From the NCBI GenBank assembly GCA_013285855.1, contig JABDGW010000018.1, positions 1 through 46,423 of the forward strand: a stretch of 46,423 nt of DNA, given 5' to 3'. The notes under the pieces are model-generated. The model searched no databases, had not been told where the DNA came from, and saw nothing but the letters and a program-made list of their open reading frames with translations. Source of the DNA: Bacteroidota bacterium. Lineage in GTDB: Bacteria > Bacteroidota > Bacteroidia > Chitinophagales > Chitinophagaceae. Both the position numbers and the translations under genes were made by a program. Shown piece by piece: positions 1 to 8,174 of this stretch. Positions within the stretch are counted from its first letter, which is position 1. Each line of letters opens with the position of its first letter.

Positions 1-56
1 GCAAGCAAAATATTTGAATCAAGATTACACGAGATCGTTGCTCGTAACTTCGGCAT
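1..56 (-). CDS. N-terminal fragment of a probable DUF692 (MNIO) RiPP-maturation enzyme, cut by the window edge
   Basis: An ATG at 54-56 (minus strand) opens a frame that stays open to the window edge, giving 18 complete codons that contain the motif ISCNLDSNIL. It starts 22 bases after the stop of the CPACGMG peptide gene, as expected for a two-gene operon. As I recall, enzymes of the DUF692 (multinuclear non-heme iron oxidase) type sit next to precursors of this kind in the chr cluster of Chryseobacterium. The identification rests mainly on this neighbour and on a vaguely familiar CNLD-type N-terminus. Eighteen residues cannot prove a family. There is no clear Shine-Dalgarno sequence. Confidence 0.4.
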   Translation of the reverse strand, partial: MPKLRATISCNLDSNILL

Positions 57-78
57 AAGATTATAATCCGGTTACATG

Positions 79-249
79 TTAACCCATACCACAGGCCGGA
101 CAGCTCTCAGGTATTACAAGTGTACTATCAGTTTTATTTTTTTCAGATTCTTTTTTCGATGCATTATCAACAGACTTTGTACAACTTATAGTTGTACCAA
201 TGGTTACAGCAACCATTATAGTTTGCAAAAGTGTTTTAGATATTTTCAT
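79..249 (-). CDS. 56-residue lipoprotein-like peptide ending in CPACGMG; probable ChrA-type RiPP precursor
   Basis: The frame starts at ATG 247-249 and ends at TAA 79-81. The N-terminus is a short basic stretch (MKISK) followed by a hydrophobic segment and a degenerate lipobox ending in ISC (Cys 23). A Lys/Ser/Asp-rich linker follows (about residues 24-44), and the last seven residues are CPACGMG. Cys 50 and Cys 53 are therefore in the final core. From memory, a core of this kind occurs in ChrA, the precursor of the Chryseobacterium chr cluster, where the DUF692 enzyme ChrH with ChrI rearranges the cysteines into macrocycles. The CxxCGM pattern also resembles copper-binding motifs of NosL and YHS proteins, so a metal-binding role is an alternative. 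The next gene starts 22 bases downstream. The overlapping plus-strand frame at 76-285 is a shadow. Confidence 0.68.
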   Translation of the reverse strand: MKISKTLLQTIMVAVTIGTTISCTKSVDNASKKESEKNKTDSTLVIPESCPACGMG

Positions 250-277
250 AATTGTCAGGTTAATTGCAACTGTTTGA

Positions 278-304
278 CAATATAGTTATGTAAAGCGTTG
301 CAAA
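278..304 (-). promoter_or_regulatory. Possible promoter of the CPACGMG peptide gene
   Basis: On the minus strand a TTTG (301-304) is followed after 16 bases by TATATTG (278-284). This is one base short of the Bacteroidota pattern TTTG...TAnnTTTG. It would start transcription roughly 20 bases before the ATG at 249, inside the gap after the flippase gene. The match is imperfect and the region is AT-rich. Confidence 0.3.
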
Positions 305-314
305 ATATTTTTTT

Positions 315-1829
315 TTAAAAATATTTTTTCACCAACGCACCCACAACAGGAAATTGTGCGAATTCTTTTTTCTCAATTCTTAGAATAAATAAGATGAAAG
401 CAAGGATTAAAACCACTGCAAACGATAAGCTGAATATAGTATTGGGATAGAATTTTGTAACTGCATTATGCACGAAGTATAACAGCACAGAAATGCCGAT
501 ATATGCAAGCAGTTTTTTCCAGGCATAAGGAACATAATAACTTTTTTGCCCCCACACAAAGCTTACTACCATCATACTTACATAACAAAAGAAGGTAGCC
601 CACGCAGAAGCCACATAACTATATCTCGGAATAAAAATATAATTGATGAGAACGGTAATGGCAGTGCCAATTAAAGTGATCCATGCGCCGGCAATGGTTT
701 TATTGGTGAGCTTATACCAAATGCTGAGGTTGTAATAAATACCAAGGCTCATGTTTGCCAGTAAAAGTATTGGCACCACCTTCAAACCTTCCCAATATTT
801 CGGATCAATAAAGTATTTCCAGATAGGAAGAAACAGTGTTACTGCTAAAAACATCACAGCTATGGTAATAACAAAAAACTTTGTTACACGGGCATACACC
901 CGTTGCGGGTTTTCGCCCTCCGCCTGTTTAAAAAAGAAAGGCTCCGCTCCCATTCTAAAAGCCTGTATGAACAATGTAATTAAAATAGAAAGCTTATAAC
1001 AGGCGCCGTAAATGCCACGCTGTTCATCTGCATAACCATTTGTATTGGGCAACCACCAACCAAGCATTAAACGGTCGAAAGTTTCGTTTACCATGCCACC
1101 CAAACCTGCAATCAACATAGGTAATGCATAAGCCATCATAGCAAGCCATAGTGCTGTGTTGAAAGTCCATTGCTTTGGCAAAACCCATTTGCTTAATAAT
1201 ATCAGTGTAAAAAAAGAAGCCATCACATTCGCGATCAAAACATATGTTATAGGATTGATGTTGGAATGATAAATTAAAACTGCCCAGCTATGCGGATCGG
1301 ATTTTGCTTTGGCAGGGCAATAACTTAAAAAGAAAACAGTAAAGAATATATTGATAAGGATGTTTGCAATTTTTATAACAGCAAATAATCTTGGCCTGCC
1401 TTCATATCTTAATCGTGCAAACGGAATAGTAGATAAAGCATCTAATCCGATTACAATTATACTTAGCTGAACGAGTAATGGAAACTCTGTAAGCGTTGCT
1501 GTTTTTGCCAGCCAGCTTTGATTCATCCATAATAAAATGCTTAATACAATAGAACTGATAAGCAGGCTGATGGTTGAAGTGTTATTTACAGCTTCAGGAT
1601 TTTCTTTCTTCTGCATAAAACGGAAATAGGTTGTTTCCATTCCGTAAGTGAAGATGATATTGAACAAAGGAATGGCCGCATAAATTGCAGACATCTGCCC
1701 GTAATTTGCCCTGCTGATGAGCGTTGAATAAGTAAGATAAGGTGTAAGAAGATAATTGATAAACCTTGCTGCAATGCTGCTTAGTCCGTACCAGAAAGTT
1801 TGTCCCGCCAGTTGTTTAATGCTGCTCAA
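315..1829 (-). CDS. Wzx-like polysaccharide/lipid-linked oligosaccharide flippase
   Basis: This 504-residue polytopic protein has many hydrophobic segments along its length. It opens with the sequence LAGQTFWYGLSSIAAR, typical of the polysaccharide-biosynthesis branch of the MVF/MATE-like flippases. Such proteins move undecaprenyl-linked sugars across the inner membrane for O-antigen or capsule assembly. The start is TTG at 1827-1829: the codon just before it is TAA, and the next in-frame ATG is residue 46, inside the conserved region. There is no glycosyltransferase next to it, so the substrate cannot be inferred. The UppP gene nearby acts on the same lipid carrier, but it is not in an obvious operon with this gene. 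Confidence 0.85.
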   Translation of the reverse strand: MSSIKQLAGQTFWYGLSSIAARFINYLLTPYLTYSTLISRANYGQMSAIYAAIPLFNIIFTYGMETTYFRFMQKKENPEAVNNTSTISLLISSIVLSILLWMNQSWLAKTATLTEFPLLVQLSIIVIGLDALSTIPFARLRYEGRPRLFAVIKIANILINIFFTVFFLSYCPAKAKSDPHSWAVLIYHSNINPITYVLIANVMASFFTLILLSKWVLPKQWTFNTALWLAMMAYALPMLIAGLGGMVNETFDRLMLGWWLPNTNGYADEQRGIYGACYKLSILITLFIQAFRMGAEPFFFKQAEGENPQRVYARVTKFFVITIAVMFLAVTLFLPIWKYFIDPKYWEGLKVVPILLLANMSLGIYYNLSIWYKLTNKTIAGAWITLIGTAITVLINYIFIPRYSYVASAWATFFCYVSMMVVSFVWGQKSYYVPYAWKKLLAYIGISVLLYFVHNAVTKFYPNTIFSLSFAVVLILAFILFILRIEKKEFAQFPVVGALVKKYF

Positions 1830-1866
1830 TTAAGGATGTTTTCGCAAAAATAATTGTTTGAAGAAT

Positions 1867-1894
1867 AGTTAATCGTTAATAGTTCGTAGTTAGT
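1867..1894 (+). repeat. Heptamer-phased repeat, four units
   Basis: Four consecutive 7-base units share the pattern NGTTNNT (AGTTAAT, CGTTAAT, AGTTCGT, AGTTAGT). The array fills the gap between the flippase start and the arfB stop and runs into the last arfB codons. Related arrays occur at 3663, 24142 and 34423. Confidence 0.55.
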
Positions 1895-2297
1895 AATCAT
1901 CCTTCCTCAATTTCTTGCGTCCTTCTTTTAAAAATGATTTTTGTTTTTTCTCCTTTAATATTTTTTCTTTTACTGCTTTTGGCTTTTTAGTTGCAATGCG
2001 TAATTTTTTTGGCTGAAGCGCCTTGTTTACAGCTTCATTCATTTTTTTAACCACCTGTTCCTTATTGCCGAGTTGCGTTCTTTCGCTTTGCGATTTTATA
2101 AGCAGAAAGCCATCGGCAGTAATGCGGTTGGCAAGATGTTGTTTAATTAATTGTTTTTGTTTTTCGGTAATTAATAAAGATGCATCAACAAGCCATCGGC
2201 CTTCAACCATTGTTTCAACCTTATTTACATTCTGGCCGCCTTTGCCGCCGCTGCGTGCAGTTTGAAAAACAATTTCATTACTTATATCAATCTTCAT
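1890..2297 (-). CDS. arfB: ArfB-like peptidyl-tRNA hydrolase (alternative ribosome rescue factor)
   Basis: ArfB (YaeJ/ICT1 family) releases nascent peptides from stalled, non-stop ribosomes. The protein is a single release-factor catalytic domain with the GGQ motif in the context SGGKGGQNVNKVET. A Lys-rich C-terminal tail (about residues 100-135) follows, which in the family inserts into the empty mRNA channel. Length (135 residues) matches the family. I chose the ATG at 2297 (MKIDIS). An ATG three codons earlier at 2306 is possible and would add MHI. No codon-recognition domain is present, so it is not a normal release factor. Confidence 0.92.
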   Translation of the reverse strand: MKIDISNEIVFQTARSGGKGGQNVNKVETMVEGRWLVDASLLITEKQKQLIKQHLANRITADGFLLIKSQSERTQLGNKEQVVKKMNEAVNKALQPKKLRIATKKPKAVKEKILKEKKQKSFLKEGRKKLRKDDY

Positions 2298-2424
2298 AAT
2301 ATGCATTTACATGCATTAATTAATTGAAGCAAAAATAATATACAGGAATCGTACAAAGCATTTTTAAAATACAGTTATAGCTTGTGCAAAAATTATAAAT
2401 GAAGCATTATCAATACAGGAAAAC

Positions 2425-3219
2425 TTACAAGATTCCTTTTGAGAGAAGGATCAAAATAACAATTCCCAATACAATACGGTAAATACCGAAAACCTTAAAG
2501 CCATGTTTTTGTAAGTAGGTTATAAAAGATTTTACGGCAATTAAAGCAACAACAAATGATATAACAGCACCAATAGCTAATATGCTCATGTTATCTTTTA
2601 CCAATACATCAGGATGATCTTTGTATACATCATAAAAACTTTTTACAGAAGCTGCAAACATGGTAGGCACAGCGAGGAAAAAAGAAAACTCTGCTGCCAA
2701 TGTGCGTGTAAGTTTTTGTTGCATGCCGCCAATAATTGTGGCAGCACTGCGGCTAATACCAGGCAATAAAATTGACAGGCATTGAAAACAGCCGATAACA
2801 AAAGCTTTTGGTATAGATATTTTTTGATCGTCGTCTATATTGTTTCTTGTGAAGAGCTTATCAACAAATAAAAGCAAAACTCCGCCGCCAACCATAACCC
2901 ATGCAATAAATGTAAGGTTATCCAGGGCTGCATCAATCTGCTTTTTTAATATAGCACCAACTATTAGTGCTGGTATTGTGGCAATAATAAGTTTCAGGTA
3001 AAACATTGTGCGTTTAAAATCGAAAAACTTTTTATAAAAGATCACCACTACAGAAAGAATAGCCGCAAATTGTATCACCACTTCAAACATATCTGTGAAC
3101 GGAGAAGTTTGCACACCAATAAGCGGGTTGGTAAACTTCATGTGTGCCGTACTGGAAATGGGCAGAAACTCAGTAATGCCTTCAACAATGGCAATAATTA
3201 TAGCCTGGATGATTGTCAT
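2425..3219 (-). CDS. uppP: Undecaprenyl-diphosphatase UppP (BacA family)
   Basis: This 264-residue integral membrane enzyme removes a phosphate from undecaprenyl diphosphate, recycling the carrier lipid for peptidoglycan and O-antigen synthesis. Overproduction gives bacitracin resistance. The family signatures are clear: EGITEFLPISSTAH near the N-terminus (the ExxxE motif) and LPGISRSAAT in the middle (the PGxSRSxxT motif). About eight hydrophobic segments are visible. It lies 42 bases after the DUF3098 gene on the same strand, an arrangement common in Bacteroidota, and the two are probably co-transcribed. The usual truB partner is not downstream. Confidence 0.96.
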   Translation of the reverse strand: MTIIQAIIIAIVEGITEFLPISSTAHMKFTNPLIGVQTSPFTDMFEVVIQFAAILSVVVIFYKKFFDFKRTMFYLKLIIATIPALIVGAILKKQIDAALDNLTFIAWVMVGGGVLLLFVDKLFTRNNIDDDQKISIPKAFVIGCFQCLSILLPGISRSAATIIGGMQQKLTRTLAAEFSFFLAVPTMFAASVKSFYDVYKDHPDVLVKDNMSILAIGAVISFVVALIAVKSFITYLQKHGFKVFGIYRIVLGIVILILLSKGIL

Positions 3220-3261
3220 GAGTTGCTTTGGTTATAATATAAAATATAAATACGGGCTACA

Positions 3262-3603
3262 CTATACCTGTGCATTTGCTTCTTGCTCTGGCTTGCGCAG
3301 TATAGCATATAATTCAACCAGCAAACCGCCAATAATTAAAATGGGAGCAATAGTAATCCGTGTTGTACTGTAAACAACTTTTGGGTCAAAAGTGTTTGGA
3401 TCCTGGCTTTTACCACCGCTCATTAGTATCATTCCTAAAATAATTATAATGCCACCAATGATCATCCATTTGTAATTTTCCTTCGTAAAGAAAGCAGTAT
3501 GTGTATCTGGTTTTCTTACAGTAGCAACCGGTTTAGCAACAGGAGTTTGCTTAACAGCAGTAGTTTGTTTTTGTTGCGGTGATTGTTTTTTTATTTCAGC
3601 CAT
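3262..3603 (-). CDS. DUF3098 family membrane protein
   Basis: The protein has 113 residues. A Lys/Gln/Thr-rich cytoplasmic stretch (about 1-40) precedes two transmembrane segments (about 47-63 and 85-106). The loop between them carries SGGKSQDPNTFDP and ends in the YSTTRITIAP motif that I associate with DUF3098. Its function is unknown. In Bacteroidota this gene usually sits between ftsX and uppP. Here uppP follows after 42 bases, which fits, but ftsX is not upstream. Confidence 0.85.
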   Translation of the reverse strand: MAEIKKQSPQQKQTTAVKQTPVAKPVATVRKPDTHTAFFTKENYKWMIIGGIIIILGMILMSGGKSQDPNTFDPKVVYSTTRITIAPILIIGGLLVELYAILRKPEQEANAQV

Positions 3604-3700
3604 TATAAATTAATTAATTAAGGAGGCTGCAAGATAGGGAATTTGAAAAGTTTATTTTTATTAGTTATTCGTTAATTATTTTGAATTGTTTTCTTTGGTG

Positions 3701-3763
3701 ACCAGCTTCAGTTGTATGGCATCACGGTTGCGTCGCACACTTGTACTGAGTACTTCAGGCAGC
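3701..3763 (+). repeat. Dispersed intergenic repeat, copy 1 of 4
   Basis: This copy begins ACCAGCTTCAG and contains GGTTGCGTCGCACACTTGTA before ending in GCAGC. It aligns over its length with the copies at 10186, 31411 and 41457. It lies in the 255-base gap between the DUF3098 start and the gldB stop. No ORF or RNA gene is visible there. Confidence 0.65.
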
Positions 3764-3858
3764 TTCGGTCTCAATTTCTAAATATGCTCCCAACTATAAA
3801 TTCTTACAATTCAAAACTTATATATGTTGGTTTATATAACTCCCTTCCGCGGTGAGGC

Positions 3859-4866
3859 TTATCTCGGCTTATATTTCGCTTCATCGTATATCTGTTTCTC
3901 CGGTGTATTTATTAAATGCGGTAATGTAGTTTCCTCATGTGCTTCCATCCATTTTTTTACAATCTGCCAGCCTATAAACTGTCCTATAAATCCCGGCGAA
4001 CCGTTGCCAAAAACTTCTGTGTGCGGGCCGTCCTGCATATAATCTCTAACCTGTATCGGATCTGTAATAAACAGTAAATTATTTTGCACAAAATAATTCC
4101 AGATGTCTGCTTCATTATCATAACAGCCATCAAGCTGTTGTTGCGTGTAGCCTGTTTTTAAACTGTCTGCAAACTGCGGCAAAAAATGATCAAGTATATA
4201 TAAGCGTTTACCGGCATCAATCATTTGATATATCAATGGATCACTACCGTTTTTTTCGGGATAAATATCACTAATAATATTCTTCATGCAGTTTACCGGA
4301 ATATACGAAGACTCAAATCTTCGTTGCTGGTAATCAGGATATACTTCAGAAATAAATTCAGATTGATAAATAGTAAAATTTTTCCCAAGGTATAATTGCA
4401 ATCCAACAGCCAACCCGCTTTGCGTGAGCACGTTTGCATAACCTTCAACAGGTCCAATAAATGTGATAACATTAGCTGGCGTTTTATAGTCAGGAAAATA
4501 ATATTTCACATACTGTAATCCATTTTTTATTTGTTTGAATTCCTTATCAAAACTGCTGAATTGTTTTTCTGTTGAACTATACACGTAATTGTATTCATGC
4601 AAAAACATTTTTATTTTTTGCGCAACGCTGTCTGGCTGCGGCGGCAACACCATGATGTTGTATAAATAATCATTTAAAAAAGAACCGTATTGTTGCTGAA
4701 GTTTATTTAAAGAAGCTGCTATGTTATTTGTATCAATTGAAAACAAATCTTTATCAAAACGCTTTAATTGCACATCAATCTTAATGTTGGAAACATCAGG
4801 TGCAGGCTTTTTTTGATTGCAGGAAAACAATATCAAACAAAAAAATGCGGCAATAAAAAATTTCAT
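3859..4866 (-). CDS. gldB: Gliding-motility lipoprotein GldB
   Basis: GldB is a lipoprotein required for gliding and linked to the type IX secretion apparatus in Flavobacterium johnsoniae. The 335-residue product starts at ATG 4866 (MKFFIAAFF). The signal peptide ends in a lipobox, LILFSC. The mature part opens with IDVQLKRFDKDLF, a recognisable GldB start, and continues with the family's globular domain. The longer frame to 4893 would place nine residues before the signal peptide and is unlikely. The next gene across the divergent gap is nadE; gldB and nadE are often neighbours in this phylum. gldC, usually next to gldB, is absent. Confidence 0.88.
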   Translation of the reverse strand: MKFFIAAFFCLILFSCNQKKPAPDVSNIKIDVQLKRFDKDLFSIDTNNIAASLNKLQQQYGSFLNDYLYNIMVLPPQPDSVAQKIKMFLHEYNYVYSSTEKQFSSFDKEFKQIKNGLQYVKYYFPDYKTPANVITFIGPVEGYANVLTQSGLAVGLQLYLGKNFTIYQSEFISEVYPDYQQRRFESSYIPVNCMKNIISDIYPEKNGSDPLIYQMIDAGKRLYILDHFLPQFADSLKTGYTQQQLDGCYDNEADIWNYFVQNNLLFITDPIQVRDYMQDGPHTEVFGNGSPGFIGQFIGWQIVKKWMEAHEETTLPHLINTPEKQIYDEAKYKPR

Positions 4867-5002
4867 ATTGCAAATATGTATTTGTATGCGCAAGTAAGTT
4901 GTTAATAATTATCAACATTGATCTTAAACATCAAAGCCAATTCGCGAAGACAAAAGAAAATAAGAATGCCCTCAGCAATATGGTTCGCTTTTGCTCTTTT
5001 TG

Positions 5003-5030
5003 TTACTTTTTCCATCAAGGGAAAAAGTAA
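5003..5030. repeat. Perfect 11-bp palindromic hairpin
   Basis: TTACTTTTTCC (5003-5013) is followed after six bases by its exact reverse complement (5020-5030). It lies between the divergent gldB and nadE genes, 42 bases before the nadE start. It resembles small palindromes scattered in Bacteroidota genomes. It lacks the run of T expected of a terminator. Confidence 0.6.
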
Positions 5031-5071
5031 ATTAATTTAATAAGAACGAACTTTGCATAAGAAATAATCAC

Positions 5072-6754
5072 ATGAAAATTTCCTTAGCACAGCAGAATTA
5101 TCACATCGGCAATTTTGAAAGCAATACGGCAAAGATTATTTCAGCCATAAAGCAGGCAAAAGAAGAAGATGCAGACCTTGTTCTTTTCAGCGAGTTATGT
5201 GTGTGCGGTTATCCGCCAAGAGATTTTGTTGAGTTCAGCGATTTTATCAATAAATGTTATAAGGCCATTGATGAAATAAAACAACATGCTGATACAATTG
5301 CTGTATTAATTGGTTCTCCTGCACGCAATCCAAATATTGAAGGGAAAGAGCTTTTCAACGCTGCATTTTTTTTATATGAAAAAGAAATAAAAGCAGAAAT
5401 ACATAAAACATTATTGCCAACGTATGATGTGTTTGACGAGTATCGTTATTTCGAGCCTGCTTATGATTGGAAAGTTGTTGAATTCAAAGGCAAAAGATTA
5501 GCTATAACTATTTGTGAAGACATCTGGAATTTAGGCGATAACCCTTTATACCGCATTTGCCCGATGGATGCTTTGATACAGCAGAAGCCAGACATTATGC
5601 TCAACATCAGCGCATCACCATTTGATTATACACATCATGAAGACCGCAAGGCAACTATTAAACTGAACGTATTAAAGTATAAGTTGCCGATGTTTTATTG
5701 CAATACAGTTGGCAGCCAAACAGAAATTGTTTTTGATGGTGCTTCATTGGTGTTTGATAAAGATGGAAATCTTTGCAGGTTCCTGCCAATGTTTAAAGAA
5801 TCATTTGAAACAGTTGTTGTAAATGATGACGGAACAATTGATGCACCAATAATTGAACGTGCAGAATATTTACCTGCTGCTGAATTACAGATCAGTGAGT
5901 TTCAACCGGAATTAAATATTAAAATGGTACACGAGGCTTTGCTGTTGGGCATTTGTGATTATTTTAAAAAGATGGGTTTTACAAAAGCCATCCTTGGTTC
6001 TTCCGGTGGTATTGACAGTGCTGTTGTTTTGGCGCTTGCCTGCGAAGCATTGGGCAACGAAAATGTAAGAGCTATATTGATGCCTTCACCTTATTCAAGC
6101 GAACATTCTGTGAAAGATGCAGAACAGCTAAGTAAGAATTTGAATAATCCTTATGACATCATTCGCATTAATACTATTTATGAAGATTTTTTAAAAACAC
6201 TAAAACCGGTTTTTAATGATCTTCCTTTTTCAGTTGCTGAAGAAAATATTCAAAGCAGAACACGCGGAAATTTGTTAATGGCAATCGCCAATAAATTCGG
6301 ATACATTTTATTAAATACATCCAACAAAAGCGAGCTCGCCACCGGTTACGGAACTTTATACGGCGACATGGCTGGCGGTTTAAGTGTATTGGGCGATTGT
6401 TATAAAACACAAATTTTTGAGTTGGCAAAATATCTTAATCGCGATAAAGAAATCATTCCAAATAATATTTTAACCAAAGCGCCAAGTGCAGAATTAAGGC
6501 CGGATCAAAAAGACACAGACAGTCTTCCCGAGTATGAAATGCTTGATAATATTTTGTATCAATATATTGAAAGAAGATTAGGTCCCGCAGAAATTAAAGC
6601 AATGGGGTTTCATGCAGCAACAGTTGATCGTGTTTTAAAACTTGTTAATACAAATGAATATAAACGCAATCAATTTTGCCCGATCATCCGCATTTCAGAA
6701 AAAGCATTTGGTGTAGGAAGAAGAGTGCCGATTGTAGGGAAGTATTTGAGTTAA
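5072..6754 (+). CDS. nadE: Glutamine-dependent NAD+ synthetase
   Basis: NadE amidates nicotinic acid adenine dinucleotide to NAD+ using ATP and ammonia from glutamine. The 560-residue protein has an N-terminal nitrilase-type glutaminase domain (about 1-270) with the expected triad: Glu41 in LFSELCVCGYPP, Lys112 in HKTLLP and Cys148 in ICEDIWN. The C-terminal synthetase domain (about 285-560) carries the PP-loop SGGIDS at 311-316. The ammonia is therefore made in the same polypeptide. The ATG at 5072 is preceded by GAACTTTG (5048-5055), one base from the TAnnTTTG box, giving a short leader. Confidence 0.95.
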   Translation: MKISLAQQNYHIGNFESNTAKIISAIKQAKEEDADLVLFSELCVCGYPPRDFVEFSDFINKCYKAIDEIKQHADTIAVLIGSPARNPNIEGKELFNAAFFLYEKEIKAEIHKTLLPTYDVFDEYRYFEPAYDWKVVEFKGKRLAITICEDIWNLGDNPLYRICPMDALIQQKPDIMLNISASPFDYTHHEDRKATIKLNVLKYKLPMFYCNTVGSQTEIVFDGASLVFDKDGNLCRFLPMFKESFETVVVNDDGTIDAPIIERAEYLPAAELQISEFQPELNIKMVHEALLLGICDYFKKMGFTKAILGSSGGIDSAVVLALACEALGNENVRAILMPSPYSSEHSVKDAEQLSKNLNNPYDIIRINTIYEDFLKTLKPVFNDLPFSVAEENIQSRTRGNLLMAIANKFGYILLNTSNKSELATGYGTLYGDMAGGLSVLGDCYKTQIFELAKYLNRDKEIIPNNILTKAPSAELRPDQKDTDSLPEYEMLDNILYQYIERRLGPAEIKAMGFHAATVDRVLKLVNTNEYKRNQFCPIIRISEKAFGVGRRVPIVGKYLS

Positions 6755-6862
6755 TGCCTAAACCACGATGTGTTGTATTAAAAGATTAAGATAATTTTTT
6801 ATAATGCTAAGAATCTCACAAGCATTAAATATAGTAAGTAGTTTTTTTTAAGCAATAAGCCT

Positions 6863-6887
6863 GCTTCGTTCCTCGCAGTGACGAAGC
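6863..6887. repeat. Short inverted repeat between nadE and the namZ gene
   Basis: GCTTCGT (6863-6869) and ACGAAGC (6881-6887) form a 7-bp stem around an 11-base loop. They are followed by the self-complementary AAGCGCTT. The 179-base gap holds no ORF I can support. A weak T run follows (TCTTTT), so it could help end nadE transcription. Confidence 0.4.
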
Positions 6888-6933
6888 GCTTCTTTTAACA
6901 AGCAAATTATTTTTTCAATCTTATTTTTATTGC

Positions 6934-8170
6934 ATGAAGTTGTTCTTAAGTTTTTTATTGCTTTTCTGTGCACATATTTCTTTTAGCCAGGATACAATAA
7001 AAACAATCATACCCGGTGCATACAGAACAAGTGTGTATGTTCCTTTATTAAAAGGTAAACGTATTGGTGTTTTTGCCAATCAAACTTCTGTAATCAACAA
7101 CACAAATCTTATTGACACATTATTAAAGCTTGGTGTCAATATCACAAAAATATTTTCACCCGAGCATGGTTTTCGCGGTAATGCAGATGCCGGTGCTTCA
7201 ACCGATAATTACATTGATTCAGCAACACATATTCCAATCGTTTCTTTGTATGGAAAAAAAGTAAAGCCGACTGCAGAAGACTTTAATAATGTAGATATCT
7301 TATTGTTCGATATACAGGATGTTGGCGTTCGTTTCTATACATACATTTCTTCTCTGCAATATTTTATGGAAGCTGCTGCTGAAAACAGCAAACCAATGAT
7401 GATCCTGGATCGTCCAAATCCAAATGGCTTTTATATAGATGGACCGGTGCTTGACACAAACTATAAAAGTTTTGTCGGCATGCAGCCAATACCAGTTGTA
7501 TATGGAATGACGATTGGTGAATATGCGATGATGATAACAGGAGAAGGCTGGCTTTCAACAGATGCTGCCAATAAAAAATTTGCGTGGTATAAAAATCATG
7601 CAGAAAATTCAGATGACACACCTTTTTCACTTTTTAGTAATCAAATGCCAGAATTATAATCACAACAGCAAATATGTTTTACCTGTAAAACCATCACCAA
7701 ATTTACCAGATATGGGTTCTGTTTACTGGTATCCGTCAATATGTTTTTTTGAAGGAACAAACATTAGTGAAGGTCGCGGAACTGATGAACCATTTCAAAT
7801 TTTCGGTGCGCCATTATTACCGAAAAACATGTATGCGTTTACACCTGCTTCAAAGCCAGGCGCTACGTCTCCTAAATATGTAAATCATGTTTGTTATGGA
7901 TGGAATGTAACTAACATCAGGGCTGATGATAATGTTTTGCACTTGCAGTATTTAATTGATGCGTATAAACTTTTTCCAAACAAGGATAACTTCTTCATCA
8001 AGCCGACATCAGGTGATTATTTCTTTAATAAGCTTGCAGGTAACTCAACTTTAATGCAGCAATTAAAAGATGGAAAAACAGAAGACGAAATTCGGGAAAG
8101 CTGGCAACCAGCGTTAGATAAATTCAAGGTAATAAGAAAGAAATATTTGATGTATGATGATTTTGAGTGA
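6934..8170 (+). pseudogene. namZ: NamZ-like exo-beta-N-acetylmuramidase (DUF1343), split by a -1/+1 frameshift
   Basis: NamZ-type enzymes remove terminal N-acetylmuramic acid from peptidoglycan fragments. The first frame (6934-7659) has a signal peptide (MKLFLSFLLLFCAHISFSQD) and the DUF1343 motifs NQTSV, FSPEHGFRG and DIQDVGVRFYTY. It then runs off into an unrelated 5-residue tail. The second frame (about 7628-8170) resumes with VIKCQNYNHNS, LPVKPSPNLP, YPSICFFEGT and SEGRGTD, all in family order. Removing one T from the TTTTT run at 7623-7627 joins them into a single 411-residue protein of normal length. Either the gene is a young pseudogene or the run holds a sequencing error. As given, the active-site half is not translated with the signal peptide. 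Its stop lies four bases from that of the convergent PIN toxin gene. Confidence 0.88.
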
Positions 8171-8174
8171 GGCT

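Noticed and set aside
76-285. Plus-strand ORF of 69 residues at the window start
   Set aside because: It overlaps on the opposite strand the lipoprotein-like peptide with a clear signal and Cys motif. Its own product is a Cys/Phe/Tyr-rich string with no recognisable feature.
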